DNA from: Mycobacterium sp. URHD0025
Lineage (GTDB): Bacteria; Actinomycetota; Actinomycetes; Mycobacteriales; Mycobacteriaceae
Assembly (NCBI RefSeq): GCF_000426065.1
Contig: NZ_AUEQ01000001.1
Location: 806,001-870,000, forward strand
Direction: 5' to 3'
DNA: 64,000 nucleotides
Positions 7,526-17,083 of the stretch are shown one piece after another. The first letter of the stretch is position 1; the number at the start of each line of letters is the position of its first letter. The position numbers and the translations under genes were made by a program. The notes below the pieces were generated by a model that saw nothing but the letters and a program-made list of their open reading frames with translations, was not told the DNA's origin and made no database searches.

Positions 7526-8638
7526 CTAGTGCTGCCCCAGATCGTTGGCGAGGATTTCGGCGGACGGAACGAGACGACGACGGGTGTCGATCGCGATCAC
7601 CGACCAGTCGACCCGGTCGTAGTCGTCGAACTTGCGGCGGGCGCGTTCCCGTGCCTTCTCGGGCGCCCCGTGGTGAACGCCCTGTGGTGCATGGGAAACC
7701 AGGCCGGGCGGCATCGGGATGCCGTACAGCGTGCCGCCGTGGAAGAACGCGATCTCGTCGTAGTCGACGTTGCGGTGATACCACGGGGTGCGCTCGGTGC
7801 CCGGCACGCTCTCGGCCGGCTTGGGCAGGAAGTTCATCACGTACACGCCGGTGGCCTGCATGAAGAGGTGCACGGTCGGCGGAAGGTGCACGCTCTCGGA
7901 GGTGATGACGGTGTAGTCCTCGATGTTGAAGGTGAACGGGAAGTTGTCGCCCCGCCAGCCTTCCACGTCGAGCGGATTGTGTTGATAGAACAGCGAAGTC
8001 GGACCGCCTTCATGGATGAGGCGGACTTCATATTCTCCGGCGGCCTGCGGCCCGACGCCGTCGTCGATCGGTTGCGGCTCGGGAATGGTGATCTGAGCCG
8101 GGTCGAAGGGGAAGTGGCGGCCCAGAGTGCCGGCCGGCGGAACCCGGAAGTCATCGGTGGCCTGGATCATGAGGAACGTGCTCGCCCCGTCATCGCTGTC
8201 CGGCACCTGACGGAACGTGCAGGCCTTCGGGATGTAGACCCAGTCGCCCTCGCGGTAGCGCAGGGGACCGAATTCGGTCTCCAGCAGACCCGATCCCTTG
8301 TGTACGAACAACAACAGGTCGCCGTCGACGTAGCGGACGAAGAACGGCATCTCCTCGGTCCGCCGGCTCAACAGCACCTGGCAATCGGCGTTGGAGAACA
8401 TCAGCAGCGGGCCGCCGTGGGCGTCGGTGGCGTCGCTGGGCTTGAGCTCGCTGGACAACACGTCGGTGGGGCGCAGGGGGCCGACGGTGCGATAGGCGGT
8501 CGGGTCGTTGCGCCGGTACATGTTGGCGGTGCGGCCGACGAACCCGCCGCGGCCCAATTCGTCGTCCTTGAGGCCATCGAGGTCGGCATGCACCCGCTTC
8601 GGTGTCTTGCCTTTACGCAGGTGAACGAAGGATTCCAT
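7526..8638 (-). CDS. homogentisate 1,2-dioxygenase-like cupin protein
   Basis: A 370-residue two-domain cupin of the homogentisate 1,2-dioxygenase superfamily. The sequence YREGDWVYIPKACTFRQVP is the first cupin strand pair; the C-terminal part (WYHRNVDYDEIAFFHGG, HAPQGVHHGAPEKAR) carries the His/Glu residues expected to bind iron. At 370 residues it is shorter than classical HmgA (about 430-440), and the neighbours are not tyrosine-degradation genes, so the true ring substrate may differ. First gene of the operon, with SD AGGAG and a recognisable promoter about 40-70 bp upstream. Confidence 0.82.
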   Translation of the reverse strand: MESFVHLRKGKTPKRVHADLDGLKDDELGRGGFVGRTANMYRRNDPTAYRTVGPLRPTDVLSSELKPSDATDAHGGPLLMFSNADCQVLLSRRTEEMPFFVRYVDGDLLLFVHKGSGLLETEFGPLRYREGDWVYIPKACTFRQVPDSDDGASTFLMIQATDDFRVPPAGTLGRHFPFDPAQITIPEPQPIDDGVGPQAAGEYEVRLIHEGGPTSLFYQHNPLDVEGWRGDNFPFTFNIEDYTVITSESVHLPPTVHLFMQATGVYVMNFLPKPAESVPGTERTPWYHRNVDYDEIAFFHGGTLYGIPMPPGLVSHAPQGVHHGAPEKARERARRKFDDYDRVDWSVIAIDTRRRLVPSAEILANDLGQH

Positions 8639-8671
8639 GCTCGACTCCTGAACGGTGCGGGCGAAAAACTG

Positions 8672-8706
8672 AAAGTGACTTTACTTTTTGTTCAGGTCGA
8701 TGGCAA
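8672..8706 (-). promoter_or_regulatory. operon promoter with overlapping palindromic operator
   Basis: On the minus strand a -35 TTGCCA (8706-8701) and a -10 TAAAGT (8683-8678) are separated by exactly 17 bp. An 11-bp palindrome AAAGTGACTTT (8672-8682) plus a further ACTTT copy (8683-8687) overlaps the -10, and CTGAA/TTCAG arms flank it. This is the layout of a repressor-controlled sigma-A promoter for the dioxygenase-to-DUF6285 operon; the TetR encoded at 3599-4210 is the obvious candidate ligand-responsive repressor. Confidence 0.6.
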
Positions 8707-8813
8707 GGGTGTCTACAGGGCGCTTTACCGCGTTTCGGGCGCCGCCTGCCCGGGTAGCCCTTGACGGGCGCACGCGCCCGCTGCTGCCCGCCGGTGTCAA
8801 CGAAAGGACTCGC

Positions 8814-9371
8814 ATGCGAAAGGAATTGGAAGGCCGCAGGGTCGGGATCCTTGCCGCCGACGGTGTGGAGCGCATCGAACTCGAACAACCGCGCACGGCC
8901 GTCGAGAACGAGGGCGGTCACGTCGAGCTGCTGTCACTCAAGACCGGCGAGATCCAGGCCCGCGATCACGATCTGGAACCCGCAGGCACCTTTTCGGTGG
9001 ACCGCACAGTCGCCGAGGCGAAGGTCGACCAGTTCGACGCGCTGATCCTGCCCGGTGGGACCGTGAACCCGGACAAGCTGAGGCTCGACAAGGCCGCGGT
9101 GGCGTTCGTCCGCGATTTCGTCCGATCCGGCAAGCCCGTCGCCGCGATCTGTCACGGGCCATGGACCCTGGTGGAAGCCGACGTGGTACGCGACCGCACG
9201 TTGACCAGCTATCCGAGTATCCGCACCGACCTTCGCAACGCCGGTGCCACCGTGGTGGATCAACAGGTCTGTATCGACGGCAACCTGATCACCAGCCGCG
9301 CGCCGGACGATCTGCCGGCGTTCTGTGAGGCCGTCACCGAGGTATTGGCGAGTAGCCCGGCCCAGACCTGA
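8814..9371 (+). CDS. DJ-1/PfpI family protein (type 1 glutamine amidotransferase-like)
   Basis: A 185-residue DJ-1/PfpI-fold protein. The nucleophile elbow AICHGPW places the reactive Cys at 113 followed by His114, as in PfpI/YhbO-type enzymes. I chose ATG 8814, preceded by GAAAGGA and fitting the family length; the open frame upstream lacks a family-like N-terminus and runs into the divergent promoter region. Such proteins act as stress-related deglycases, proteases or chaperones. It stands alone, divergent from the 8.6 kb operon and 14 bp before an MFS gene. Confidence 0.9.
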   Translation: MRKELEGRRVGILAADGVERIELEQPRTAVENEGGHVELLSLKTGEIQARDHDLEPAGTFSVDRTVAEAKVDQFDALILPGGTVNPDKLRLDKAAVAFVRDFVRSGKPVAAICHGPWTLVEADVVRDRTLTSYPSIRTDLRNAGATVVDQQVCIDGNLITSRAPDDLPAFCEAVTEVLASSPAQT

Positions 9372-9385
9372 GCGCGGGCCGAGCC

Positions 9386-11578
9386 ATGACTACTCGCGCC
9401 ACGGTCGACGCGGCCGGTCCTGAGCCGGTCGCTGAGCGATCCACCAATCGGCAGCGCAACTTCGTCTTCCTGGCGGTGGTGCTCGGCATGCTGCTGGCCG
9501 CCCTCGACCAGACGATCGTGGCGACCGCGCTGCCCACCGTCGTCGCTGATCTGGGCGGAGCGGGACACCAGGCCTGGGTGGTGACGAGCTATCTGCTCGC
9601 CTCGACCATCGTGACCGCCGTCGTGGGCAAGCTGGGGGACACCTTCGGCCGTAAGAAGGTCTTCCAGGTGGCGATCCTGCTGTTCCTCGTCGGATCGGTG
9701 TTGTGCGGGTCGGCCGGATCGATGGGGATGCTCGTCGCGTCGAGGGCGCTGCAGGGGCTCGGCGGTGGTGCCATCACGGTGACCGCGGTCGCGGTGATCG
9801 GCGAGGTCATCCCGTTGCGCGACCGTGGCCGCTATCAGGGCGCGCTGGGCGCGGTCTTCGGCGTCACCACCGTCATCGGTCCGCTGCTCGGCGGATTGTT
9901 CACCGACCACCTGAGCTGGCGGTGGGCCTTCTGGATCAACGTGCCGGTGGCGGTGGTGGTCATCGCGATCGCCGCGGTGGCCATACCCGAGTTCACCCGC
10001 ACCGCCAGGCCGGTACTCGATTACGCCGGCATCGTCCTGGTCGGGCTCGGTGCGGCCGGTCTGACCCTGGCTACCAGTTGGGGTGGCACCACCTATCCAT
10101 GGGGTTCGGCGACGATCATCGGGCTGTTCGTCGCATCGGTGGCCGCTCTGGTGGCCTTCGTCTTCGTCGAACGCCTTGCCACCGAACCGGTTCTGCCCAT
10201 CCGGTTGTTCGCCAATCCGGTCTTCACGGTGTGCTGCGTGTTGTCGTTCGTGGTGGGCTTCGCGATGTTGGGTGCGCTGACCTTCCTGCCGACCTACATG
10301 CAGTTCGTCGACGGTGTCTCGGCCACCGCATCGGGGCTGCGCACCCTGCCGATGGTCGCCGGGCTGCTGGTGACCTCGTTGGGCAGCGGCGTACTCGTCG
10401 GGCGGACCGGGAAGTACCGGATCTTCCCGATTGCCGGCACCGCCGTCATGGCAATCGGATTCATGCTGTTGTCGCGGATGGACGCCGACACCTCGACACT
10501 GACTCAGTCCCTTTACCTTCTGGTGCTGGGCTGCGGCATCGGCCTCAGCATGCAGGTGCTGATCCTGGTGGTGCAGAACACCGTCGACTTCACCGATCTC
10601 GGTGTCGCCACATCGGGCGTGACGTTCTTCCGGGCGATCGGCAGTTCTTTCGGCGCGGCGATTTTCGGTTCGCTGTTCGCCAACTTCCTCGGCGACCGGC
10701 TTCCGCCGGCGATGGCAAGCAGCGGCGCGCCCCCGGAAGCCGCGACATCGCCCCAGGTGCTGCACGGACTGCCGCATGAGATCGCGGCGCCGATCGTCGG
10801 CGCCTATGCCGATTCGCTGACCCGCGTGTTCCTGTTCGCGGCCCCGTTCGCCGTCGTCGGCTTCGTGCTGGCGCTCTTCCTCAAACAGGTTCCGTTGCGC
10901 GACACCGCGGCGAGCGGCAGTACCGACATGGGTGAGGGCTTCGGCATGCCGACCACCGAGTCGCCGGAGAAGCTCCTCGAAATGGCGATCGGCCGGCTGC
11001 TGCAACGTAGTCACGGTATCGATCTCGAGGCCCTGGCCCAGTCACCCCGCAGCCGGCTGGACGCCGCGCAGCTGTGGGCGCTGATCCAGATCTACCGGCA
11101 TGCCGCCGCGACCGGGGCCGCCAACCTGTACGACATCGCCGACGAGCGCCGGGTGCCGCGGCAGATCCTGGAGCCGACGTTCGACCGGTTGGTCGCCTCG
11201 GGTCTGGCGGCACGGAGCGGACGCGAGTTCTCCCTCACCCCGGCGGGTGCGGCGGAAATCAGTTCGGCTCGAAACATCATCTCGGGCTGGCTCACCGAAT
11301 CTCTCGCGCAGTCACCGGAATTCGAAGGCCGGCCGGACCGCCTGCAGGTGCAGGGTGCGCTCGACCGCCTCGCGCGCGGTGTCCTGATGGAGCGGGATCC
11401 GGCGCAGGACGAGACCCGGCCGATGAAGTTGGGGCCGTCGCGCAGGCCGGTCGTCGAACCACCGACCACCAGGATGCGCACCCCGGCGGCTGGGCCGCCG
11501 ATGGAACCGCCCACCCGACCGTTTCGCCCGCGGGCAGGGGCACCGCCGCGGGGCAGGCCGCGTCCGCCGCGCCGCTGA
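9386..11578 (+). CDS. MFS drug transporter (EmrB/QacA, DHA2 type) with C-terminal regulator-like extension
   Basis: A 730-residue protein. Residues about 25-510 form a 14-helix DHA2 drug/H+ antiporter: motif D1 LAALDQTIVATALP, motif A GKLGDTFGRKK, and motif C-like GAVFGVTTVIGPLLGG. After the last helix (about 508) comes a cytoplasmic extension: a predicted MarR/winged-helix-like helical region (about 540-650; LWALIQIYRHAAATG, RQILEPTFDRLVASGLAAR, FSLTPAGAAEI) and a proline/arginine-rich tail. The length matches mycobacterial Rv1877-like pumps (about 690 residues). Likely exports lipophilic drugs; the function of the tail is unknown. Confidence 0.92.
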   Translation: MTTRATVDAAGPEPVAERSTNRQRNFVFLAVVLGMLLAALDQTIVATALPTVVADLGGAGHQAWVVTSYLLASTIVTAVVGKLGDTFGRKKVFQVAILLFLVGSVLCGSAGSMGMLVASRALQGLGGGAITVTAVAVIGEVIPLRDRGRYQGALGAVFGVTTVIGPLLGGLFTDHLSWRWAFWINVPVAVVVIAIAAVAIPEFTRTARPVLDYAGIVLVGLGAAGLTLATSWGGTTYPWGSATIIGLFVASVAALVAFVFVERLATEPVLPIRLFANPVFTVCCVLSFVVGFAMLGALTFLPTYMQFVDGVSATASGLRTLPMVAGLLVTSLGSGVLVGRTGKYRIFPIAGTAVMAIGFMLLSRMDADTSTLTQSLYLLVLGCGIGLSMQVLILVVQNTVDFTDLGVATSGVTFFRAIGSSFGAAIFGSLFANFLGDRLPPAMASSGAPPEAATSPQVLHGLPHEIAAPIVGAYADSLTRVFLFAAPFAVVGFVLALFLKQVPLRDTAASGSTDMGEGFGMPTTESPEKLLEMAIGRLLQRSHGIDLEALAQSPRSRLDAAQLWALIQIYRHAAATGAANLYDIADERRVPRQILEPTFDRLVASGLAARSGREFSLTPAGAAEISSARNIISGWLTESLAQSPEFEGRPDRLQVQGALDRLARGVLMERDPAQDETRPMKLGPSRRPVVEPPTTRMRTPAAGPPMEPPTRPFRPRAGAPPRGRPRPPRR

Positions 11579-11587
11579 CGGTGCGCC

Positions 11588-12754
11588 TCAGATCATGGAC
11601 GTTCGGGGGATCCGCATGCCCAGCGCCAGCGCTCCGGCCAACTCCCGGCTGGTGTCGTAGTCGAACACCACATGTCCGGCCAGGACGTCGACGTCGCGCT
11701 TGAACCGCTGCAGCGGGCTGGCCAGGAAATGGATGCTCGCGCCACCTGCGCCCAACAGGTCGGCGATCACCGCCTTTGATTCGCTGACGATGTGCGCGGC
11801 CGACAGACGGGCCTGCGCGCGCACCGGCTTGTCCACCGGGTCGCCGGCCGCCACGATTGCCTCGATCTCTCCGACGGTGTCGGCGAGCAGGGCCCGCAGG
11901 GCGCGAACCCGGACCTGAGCCCCGGCCAGGTGGGCCTGAGCGATCGGTTTGTCCTTCTGTATGACGCCTTCGTACGGCAGCACCCGTTCGCCGAGGCGCT
12001 GTGCGTAGATCTCGGTGACCCGCTCGGCGCTTCCGAGCGCGGGCATCGCCGCCAGCAGGGCCAGTGCGGGCACCATCGGCCAGCGGTAGGCGGTGCCGTC
12101 ATGCAATCCGGCGCCCGGGGCGGTACCGGAATAGATGTCGAGCACTTTCACCAACCGGTGTTCCGGCACGAAGACATCGGTGGCGATGGCGTCGTTGGAG
12201 CCGGTGGCCCGCATGCCGTCGGTGTGCCACACATCGGCCACGGTCACATCGCTGATGGGCAGCAGGGCCAGCGCGGGATACAACGCATCGTCAGGCCCGC
12301 ACAGCGCGGCCACGATGATCCAGTTCCCATGCATGATGCCGGTGGCCCAGGACCATCTGCCGGTCAGGCGGATGCCGCGCTCGACCGGCAGTCCACGTCC
12401 GGTCGGCGCGAGCGGGGCCGGGGCCAGGAACGGCCGGCTCGCGAAGGCCTCGTCCTGGGCCTGCTCGCCGAACAGCGACAGCATCCAGTTGTGCAGGGCC
12501 AGGAAGCCGATGGTCCACGCGCTCGACGTACAGCCGTGGGCCATCCGGCGCACGGGATCCAGGATCTGCGGGAAATCCGCCTCTTGACCGCCGTAACGGG
12601 CGGGGACCAGGAGTTCGGTGAAGCCGGACTCGACGAGGTCGCTCACCGTCGCGTCGGGAAGCCGGCGCAGCTGCTCGGCTTCAGCGGCCCGTTCGGCCAG
12701 TCGCGAGACGAATTCGGTCGTGATGCCGCGGTCCGTGGTGGGGGGCGAGGTCAT
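11588..12754 (-). CDS. acyl-CoA dehydrogenase-fold flavin monooxygenase (HsaA-like)
   Basis: A 388-residue protein of the acyl-CoA dehydrogenase type-2 / flavin-dependent hydroxylase group. It has the N-terminal helical domain with LVPARYGGQEADF, a GRWSWATGIMHGNW middle segment, and a C-terminal domain ending SPLQRFKRDVDVLAGHVVFDYD. These features resemble FADH2-dependent hydroxylases such as HsaA rather than true dehydrogenases, so a reductase partner encoded elsewhere is expected. ATG 12754 fits the family start. Convergent with the MFS gene (9 bp gap) and preceded by a perfect palindrome. Confidence 0.85.
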   Translation of the reverse strand: MTSPPTTDRGITTEFVSRLAERAAEAEQLRRLPDATVSDLVESGFTELLVPARYGGQEADFPQILDPVRRMAHGCTSSAWTIGFLALHNWMLSLFGEQAQDEAFASRPFLAPAPLAPTGRGLPVERGIRLTGRWSWATGIMHGNWIIVAALCGPDDALYPALALLPISDVTVADVWHTDGMRATGSNDAIATDVFVPEHRLVKVLDIYSGTAPGAGLHDGTAYRWPMVPALALLAAMPALGSAERVTEIYAQRLGERVLPYEGVIQKDKPIAQAHLAGAQVRVRALRALLADTVGEIEAIVAAGDPVDKPVRAQARLSAAHIVSESKAVIADLLGAGGASIHFLASPLQRFKRDVDVLAGHVVFDYDTSRELAGALALGMRIPRTSMI

Positions 12755-12768
12755 GGCCCGAAAGCTAC

Positions 12769-12784
12769 CATACTTTTTAGTATG
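12769..12784 (-). promoter_or_regulatory. perfect palindrome upstream of the flavin monooxygenase
   Basis: CATACT-TTTT-AGTATG is a perfect 6+4+6 inverted repeat ending 14 bp before the ATG at 12754. On the minus strand a -10-like TATGGT overlaps its downstream arm, so a bound repressor would block the promoter. The arm sequence is typical of TetR-family operators; no regulator gene is adjacent. Confidence 0.55.
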
Positions 12785-12786
12785 TC

Positions 12787-14204
<1,418 letters not shown>

Positions 14205-14240
14205 TCCTTCCCGCTCGCCCTCTTAGCGCGAGCAGACGTG

Positions 14241-14274
14241 AAACCCCCCGAATCCGGCGAGATTCGGGGGGTTT
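14241..14274. terminator. bidirectional terminator hairpin 1 after antigen 85 gene
   Basis: A perfect 14-bp stem (14241-14254 with 14261-14274, arms AAACCCCCCGAATC and its complement) closes a 6-nt CGGCGA loop. It is flanked by a second pair of arms, AGCAGACG (14231-14238) and CGTCTGCT (14277-14284). A/T runs on both sides let it work in either direction between the convergent antigen 85 and fadE23 genes. Confidence 0.85.
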
Positions 14275-14319
14275 TGCGTCTGCTGGTCAGAAGCCGCCGG
14301 CCCCACCCTAGTTGGCCGA

Positions 14320-14371
14320 GCAGACGCAAAACTGCCCAAAACCGCATGGGTTTTGGGCAGTTTGCGTCCGC
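14320..14371. terminator. bidirectional terminator hairpin 2 before fadE23 end
   Basis: A long stem pairs GCAGACGCAAAACTGCCC...AACC (14320-14343) with its complement (14349-14371), with a single bulged A, one outer mismatch and a short loop. It lies 15 bp from the fadE23 stop codon and repeats the GCAGACG outer arm of the preceding hairpin. Confidence 0.8.
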
Positions 14372-14386
14372 TCGCGCAGAAGAAAG

Positions 14387-15607
14387 CTACTTCAGTTCGG
14401 CGGAGGACAGGCCGAGCAGGCGGCGGGCCACCACGAGCTGCTGGATCTGTTGCGTGCCTTCGAAGATGTCGAGGATCTTCGAGTCCCGCGCCCACTTCTC
14501 CAGCAGGGTCTGCTCGGAATAGCCGGTGGTGCCTGCCATTTCGACGGCCTTGAGGGTGATGTCGCTGGCCACCCGGGCGGCCTTGGCCTTCCCCATGGAG
14601 GCTTCCTTGGAGTTGGGGATGCTGTTGTCGGCCTGCCATGCCGAGCGGACGGTCAACAGGTACCCGGCCTCCCAGTCGGCCTCCATCCGCAGGAACTCCG
14701 CGGCGGGCGCGCTCTGCGCATGGGCCGGCTTGTCATAGGAGATCTCGATGCCGGCGTCGGTCAGGATCGCCCGCAGGTCCTCCAGAGCGGCGCGGGCGAT
14801 GCCGACCGCCATGGCCGCCACGATGGGCCGGGTGTTGTCGAAGGTCTCCATGACCCCGGCAAAACCCTTGTCCACGTGGATCTCCGGATCGCCCAGGAGG
14901 TTGGCCTTGGGGATGCGGGCATTCTCGAAGCGGATCACCGCGGTGTCGGACGCCTTGATGCCCAGCTTGTGCTCCAGGCGCTCGACGGTGACGCCGGGGT
15001 GCTCGCGCGGCACGATGAACGACTTGATCGCCGCGCGGCCCAACGATTTGTCGAGTGTCGCCCACACCACGATGTGGGTGGCACGCGAACCGGCGGTGAC
15101 GAAGATCTTCTCGCCGTTGATCACGTACTCGTCGCCGTCGAGCACCGCGGTGGTGGTGACGGCCGCCGAGTCGGAGCCGAAGCCGGGCTCGGTGATGGCC
15201 ATCGCGGCCCACACGTCCTTGCCGAGGCTCTCGAGCTGCTCGGGGGTGGCCACCGAGGAGATGGCGGCGTTACCGAGGCCCTGGCGCGGCACCGAGAGCA
15301 GCAGGGCGACGTCGCCCCAACTGATTTCGAGCGCGTTGAGCAGCGCGGACATATTGGCACCGTTGACGGTGACTTTCTCGCCCTTGCCGTTGGCGTCGTC
15401 GCGGAACGCCTCTGCGCCTGCGAACGAGATCGTCTTCGCGCTCGAGATGCCCTCGAACAGGGTGGCCAGGGTGTCGAGCTCGACCGGGTAGGCGTGCTCG
15501 GCGAGGTCGTACTTGCGCGAGATCGGGCGAAGCATCTCGGCGGCGCCCTGGTGGCCCTTCTCGATGACCGCCTGCAGTTTGCGAGGCATTTCCAGATTGA
15601 TTGCCAT
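14387..15607 (-). CDS. fadE23: acyl-CoA dehydrogenase FadE23
   Basis: A 406-residue acyl-CoA dehydrogenase with FAD/substrate motifs AMAITEPGFGSDSA, INGEKIFVTAGSRA and the C-terminal DIFEGTQQIQQLVVARRLLG, which includes the Glu position of the catalytic base. The neighbourhood (fadE24 immediately upstream, then the hisN-type phosphatase) matches M. tuberculosis fadE23-fadE24 (Rv3140-Rv3139). The pair is expected to form a heteromeric enzyme in fatty-acid beta-oxidation. It is the second gene of a two-gene unit (42 bp after fadE24), closed by two strong hairpins. Confidence 0.92.
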   Translation of the reverse strand: MAINLEMPRKLQAVIEKGHQGAAEMLRPISRKYDLAEHAYPVELDTLATLFEGISSAKTISFAGAEAFRDDANGKGEKVTVNGANMSALLNALEISWGDVALLLSVPRQGLGNAAISSVATPEQLESLGKDVWAAMAITEPGFGSDSAAVTTTAVLDGDEYVINGEKIFVTAGSRATHIVVWATLDKSLGRAAIKSFIVPREHPGVTVERLEHKLGIKASDTAVIRFENARIPKANLLGDPEIHVDKGFAGVMETFDNTRPIVAAMAVGIARAALEDLRAILTDAGIEISYDKPAHAQSAPAAEFLRMEADWEAGYLLTVRSAWQADNSIPNSKEASMGKAKAARVASDITLKAVEMAGTTGYSEQTLLEKWARDSKILDIFEGTQQIQQLVVARRLLGLSSAELK

Positions 15608-15649
15608 GATTAATCTTTCGCTTGGATAACCGTTTGGAGGACGCTGCGG

Positions 15650-17047
15650 TTACAGGACAACGACGCCTTCGGCGACGCCGATGGCCCGCAGATCGCGGTA
15701 CCAGCGCTCGACCGGGTGTTCCTTGGTGTAGCCGTGGCCGCCCAGCAGTTGCACGCCGTCCAGGCCGATCTGCATGCCCTTGTCGGTACCGAGCTTGCGT
15801 GCCAGCGCCGCCTCGCGGGCGAACGGCAGCCCCTGCTCGGCGCGAGCGGCGCCGCGCCAGGTGATCAGCCGCAGGCCATCGAGTTCGATGGCGATGTTGG
15901 CGGTCATGAAGGCCACCGACTGGCGGTGGGCGATCGGCTCACCGAACGCCTGACGTTCCTTGATGTAGGGAATCACGTAGTCGAGTACCGCATGCGAGGT
16001 GCCGACCGCCAGTGCGGCCCAGCCCAGCCGGGACAGCGCGATCGCCTCGGAATAATCCTGATCGGTCGCATCGTCTTCACCGAGCAGGTTGCCCAGCGGC
16101 ACTGCCACGTTGTCGAGTTCGATCTGGCCGAGCGCCGCGGCCCGGATGCCCATGCTGGGATCGGCCTTGACTGTGAGACCCGGTGACGAGGCCTCGACGA
16201 TGAACAATGCCGGCTTGCCATTCAATTGTGCTGCCACGATGAACAACTCGGCATCGGCGGCGGCCGGCACCAGCGACTTGACCCCGGACAGGCGGTAGCC
16301 GCTGGGGGTCCGCACCGCGGTGGTCCTCAGTGCGGTGGGGTCGAACAGCGCGTGGGGTTCGGCGATCGCGACGCAGGCCTGCGGCACGTTGTCGCCGGCG
16401 AATTCCTTGAGGTAGGTGGCCTGCTGATCGGCGCTGCCCCAGTGGGTCAGTGCCGAGGCGACGCCACCGGGCGCCAGGATCGGCAGGGCCAGACCCATGT
16501 CTCCGTAGGCCAGTGCCTCGGCGACGAGCGCATTGGTGACGGTGCTGCGGTGCTCGGCGATGCCGTCGAAGTCCTCGGGCACGTTGACCGCGGTGATGCC
16601 CAGTTCAGCGGCCCTGGCGATCAGATCCGCGGGATAGGTGGCGGCCTCGTCGGCGTCGTGGGCGGCGGGCCGCAGGATCTCCGCGGCGAATTCCCCGACC
16701 GTTTCGACGATCATCTGCTGGTCTTCGTCCGGGGTGAGATCGAAGTAGTCGGCCCCGCTGGCCTTCAGCCGGGTCGGCGCCTTGCCCAGGCCCTGGACGC
16801 GCTGGAACTGCCGGGTGGCGGCACCTGCGGCGGAAAACACTTGTTTCACACCGTATTTCAGACTGCGGTTCAGCGGATCCCGCAGTCCGTAGCGGTCCAG
16901 GAATTCCTGACCGACGATCGGGGTGATCAGCGCCAAACCGATGTCGGTCGCTGTCCGCTTGTGCTTTTGCAGCCCGACGGCGCTTTGCCGGCCGGAGCTG
17001 GAGGGACGTGTGGGAGTGCCGTTCTTGGACGGCAGGGTGTTGGTCAT
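15650..17047 (-). CDS. fadE24: acyl-CoA dehydrogenase FadE24
   Basis: A 465-residue acyl-CoA dehydrogenase longer than average because of a roughly 100-residue N-terminal extension (KNGTPTRPSSSGRQSAVGLQ, then RYGLRDPLNRSLKYGVKQVF). The C-terminal domain has LLGGHGYTKEHPVERWYRDLR but lacks the YEGT-type catalytic Glu loop seen in FadE23. That is consistent with known actinobacterial heteromeric acyl-CoA dehydrogenases in which one subunit is catalytically degenerate. First gene of the fadE24-fadE23 unit, with a 28-bp palindrome over its promoter. Confidence 0.92.
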   Translation of the reverse strand: MTNTLPSKNGTPTRPSSSGRQSAVGLQKHKRTATDIGLALITPIVGQEFLDRYGLRDPLNRSLKYGVKQVFSAAGAATRQFQRVQGLGKAPTRLKASGADYFDLTPDEDQQMIVETVGEFAAEILRPAAHDADEAATYPADLIARAAELGITAVNVPEDFDGIAEHRSTVTNALVAEALAYGDMGLALPILAPGGVASALTHWGSADQQATYLKEFAGDNVPQACVAIAEPHALFDPTALRTTAVRTPSGYRLSGVKSLVPAAADAELFIVAAQLNGKPALFIVEASSPGLTVKADPSMGIRAAALGQIELDNVAVPLGNLLGEDDATDQDYSEAIALSRLGWAALAVGTSHAVLDYVIPYIKERQAFGEPIAHRQSVAFMTANIAIELDGLRLITWRGAARAEQGLPFAREAALARKLGTDKGMQIGLDGVQLLGGHGYTKEHPVERWYRDLRAIGVAEGVVVL

Positions 17048-17083
17048 GTCAGCTGCCTCTGTTGGTCGTGGCGACGCATCTGA

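Noticed and set aside
9260-11014. Minus-strand 584-codon open frame antisense to the MFS pump
   Set aside because: Arg/Gly/His/Gln-rich low-complexity translation with no domain; it mirrors the strong GC3 bias of the real plus-strand gene.
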